Notes under the pieces: generated by a model
What the model was told of the DNA's origin: nothing
What the model saw: only the letters and a program-made list of their open reading frames with translations
Databases searched by the model: none
Made by a program: the position numbers and the translations under genes
Source: Hydrogenophaga sp.
GTDB taxonomy: Bacteria > Pseudomonadota > Gammaproteobacteria > Burkholderiales > Burkholderiaceae_C
Direction: 5' to 3'
Length of the DNA: 8,048 nt
Assembly (NCBI GenBank): GCA_030684755.1
Contig: JAUXXN010000275.1
Span: 1 to 8,048 of the forward strand
Shown: one piece after another, positions 7,239 to 8,048 of the stretch
Layout of the letters: the number at the start of each line of letters is the position of its first letter
How positions within the stretch are numbered: the first letter of the stretch is position 1

Positions 7239-8048
7239 ATGCTGGCGCGCATGACCACAGAAATTGTCCTCCGCCCCCTGACGTTCGTTCGACGCGGTCA
7301 GTCCGTGACGCTGCGCAATGTACCACCCGAGCGCACCCTTTTAGAGGTGCTGCGCGAAGACCTCTGCCTGAGTGCCACCAAAGAAGGCTGCGGCGAAGGC
7401 GACTGTGGCGCCTGCACCGTGGTGCTGGGTGAAGCGGTGGGTGAACGGCTGACTTACAAAGCCGTGAACAGCTGCATTCGGTTGGCGCATTCGGTACACG
7501 GCATGGCGGTCTTCACCGCCGATGACCTGGCCGCCCCCAATGGCGAACTGCACCCCGCGCAAGAAGCCATGGTGCAATGCCACGCCAGCCAGTGCGGTTT
7601 TTGCACGCCAGGTTTTGTGATGAGCCTGTTTGGCATGTACCAGAACCATGGCGCAAAAGGCGTCAGCCGCGAACAGGCGCAGGTCGATCTCTCAGGCAAC
7701 CTGTGCCGCTGCACCGGCTACAGGCCCATTTTGGAAGCTGCTGAAAAAATGGGCAGCCTGCCCCTGCCCTCTGGTTGTGGCGTGAATGAGCCAGCCACAC
7801 TGGCCGCTTTGCAAGCCCTGCCCAGCCGCACAAAAGAAAACGCCGCCTACATGCGCCCCGCCACGCTGGCCGCCCTGTTGCAGCAACGTGCGCAGTTTCC
7901 CCAAGCCCAGGTGGTGGCCGGCTGCACCGACGTGGGCCTGTGGGTCACCAAGCTGCACAAGCGCTTTGAGCGTGTGCTGGACGTGACCGCCACCCACGAA
8001 CTGCGGCAGATACACACCCACCCGGACCACATCGCCATCGGTGCCGCG
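7239..8048 (+). CDS. xdhA: Xanthine dehydrogenase small (Fe-S/FAD) subunit XdhA, N-terminal part, cut by window edge
   Basis: Open from 7239 to the window edge (270 codons). Numbering from the internal ATG at 7251, the plant-ferredoxin-type 2Fe-2S domain has C47-x4-C52-x2-C55 and C75. The second [2Fe-2S] domain has C115-G-F-C118 and C152-R-C154. The FAD-binding domain begins near residue 205, with VVAGCTDVGLWVTK about 25 residues further on. This order is that of the bacterial XdhA subunit, which passes electrons from the molybdopterin subunit XdhB to FAD/NAD+ during oxidation of hypoxanthine and xanthine to urate in the cytosol. Two in-frame ATGs compete: 7239, with AAGAG (7225-7229) 9 nt upstream, and 7251, with no ribosome site but a family-like MTTEI start. 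I chose 7239, with low certainty. The gene diverges from lysR; xdhB is expected just beyond the window. Confidence 0.93.
   Translation, partial: MLARMTTEIVLRPLTFVRRGQSVTLRNVPPERTLLEVLREDLCLSATKEGCGEGDCGACTVVLGEAVGERLTYKAVNSCIRLAHSVHGMAVFTADDLAAPNGELHPAQEAMVQCHASQCGFCTPGFVMSLFGMYQNHGAKGVSREQAQVDLSGNLCRCTGYRPILEAAEKMGSLPLPSGCGVNEPATLAALQALPSRTKENAAYMRPATLAALLQQRAQFPQAQVVAGCTDVGLWVTKLHKRFERVLDVTATHELRQIHTHPDHIAIGAA

Noticed and set aside
7157..7258. N-terminal extension of the LysR reading frame up to 7258
   Set aside because: It would overlap the start of xdhA, cross the promoter and palindromes, and add a Cys/His-rich tail not seen before the HTH domain in this family.

Overview
The window is a compact, high-GC bacterial chromosome segment. 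Codon usage, gene families and gene order resemble Burkholderiales, probably Comamonadaceae-like; this is an inference from protein style, as there is no rRNA or other marker to test it. Every gene recognised here fits uptake and catabolism of purines or similar N-heterocycles.

Layout: seven genes lie on the minus strand and are read from right to left. They are a LysR-type regulator (7156-6203), a double-domain ABC ATPase (6182-4638), two BPD_transp_2-type permeases (4651-3596 and 3582-2662), a BMP-family lipoprotein binding protein (2605-1460), a Rieske non-heme iron oxygenase (1354-398) and the N-terminal third of an adenine/adenosine deaminase (345 to beyond base 1). The first five are tightly packed: a 14-nt overlap between ATPase and permease 1, and gaps of 20, 13 and 56 nt. 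A hairpin plus T-run that looks like an intrinsic terminator separates the transporter block from the Rieske gene. Diverging from the regulator, on the plus strand, is the start of xdhA (7239 to beyond 8048), the Fe-S/FAD subunit of xanthine dehydrogenase.

Proposed working model (inference): the BMP/ABC system imports a purine base or nucleoside, the deaminase converts adenine to hypoxanthine, and xanthine dehydrogenase oxidises hypoxanthine and xanthine to urate. The LysR regulator sits between the oxidative and transport arms and probably controls both. The short lysR-xdhA intergenic region carries two inverted repeats with identical 10-nt spacers and a good sigma70-like promoter toward lysR.

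The least explained member is the Rieske oxygenase. It has all the catalytic motifs but no reductase partner in view and no obvious step in the standard pathway. I see no mobile elements, CRISPR arrays, tRNA or rRNA genes. No stretch longer than about 110 bases lacks a gene.
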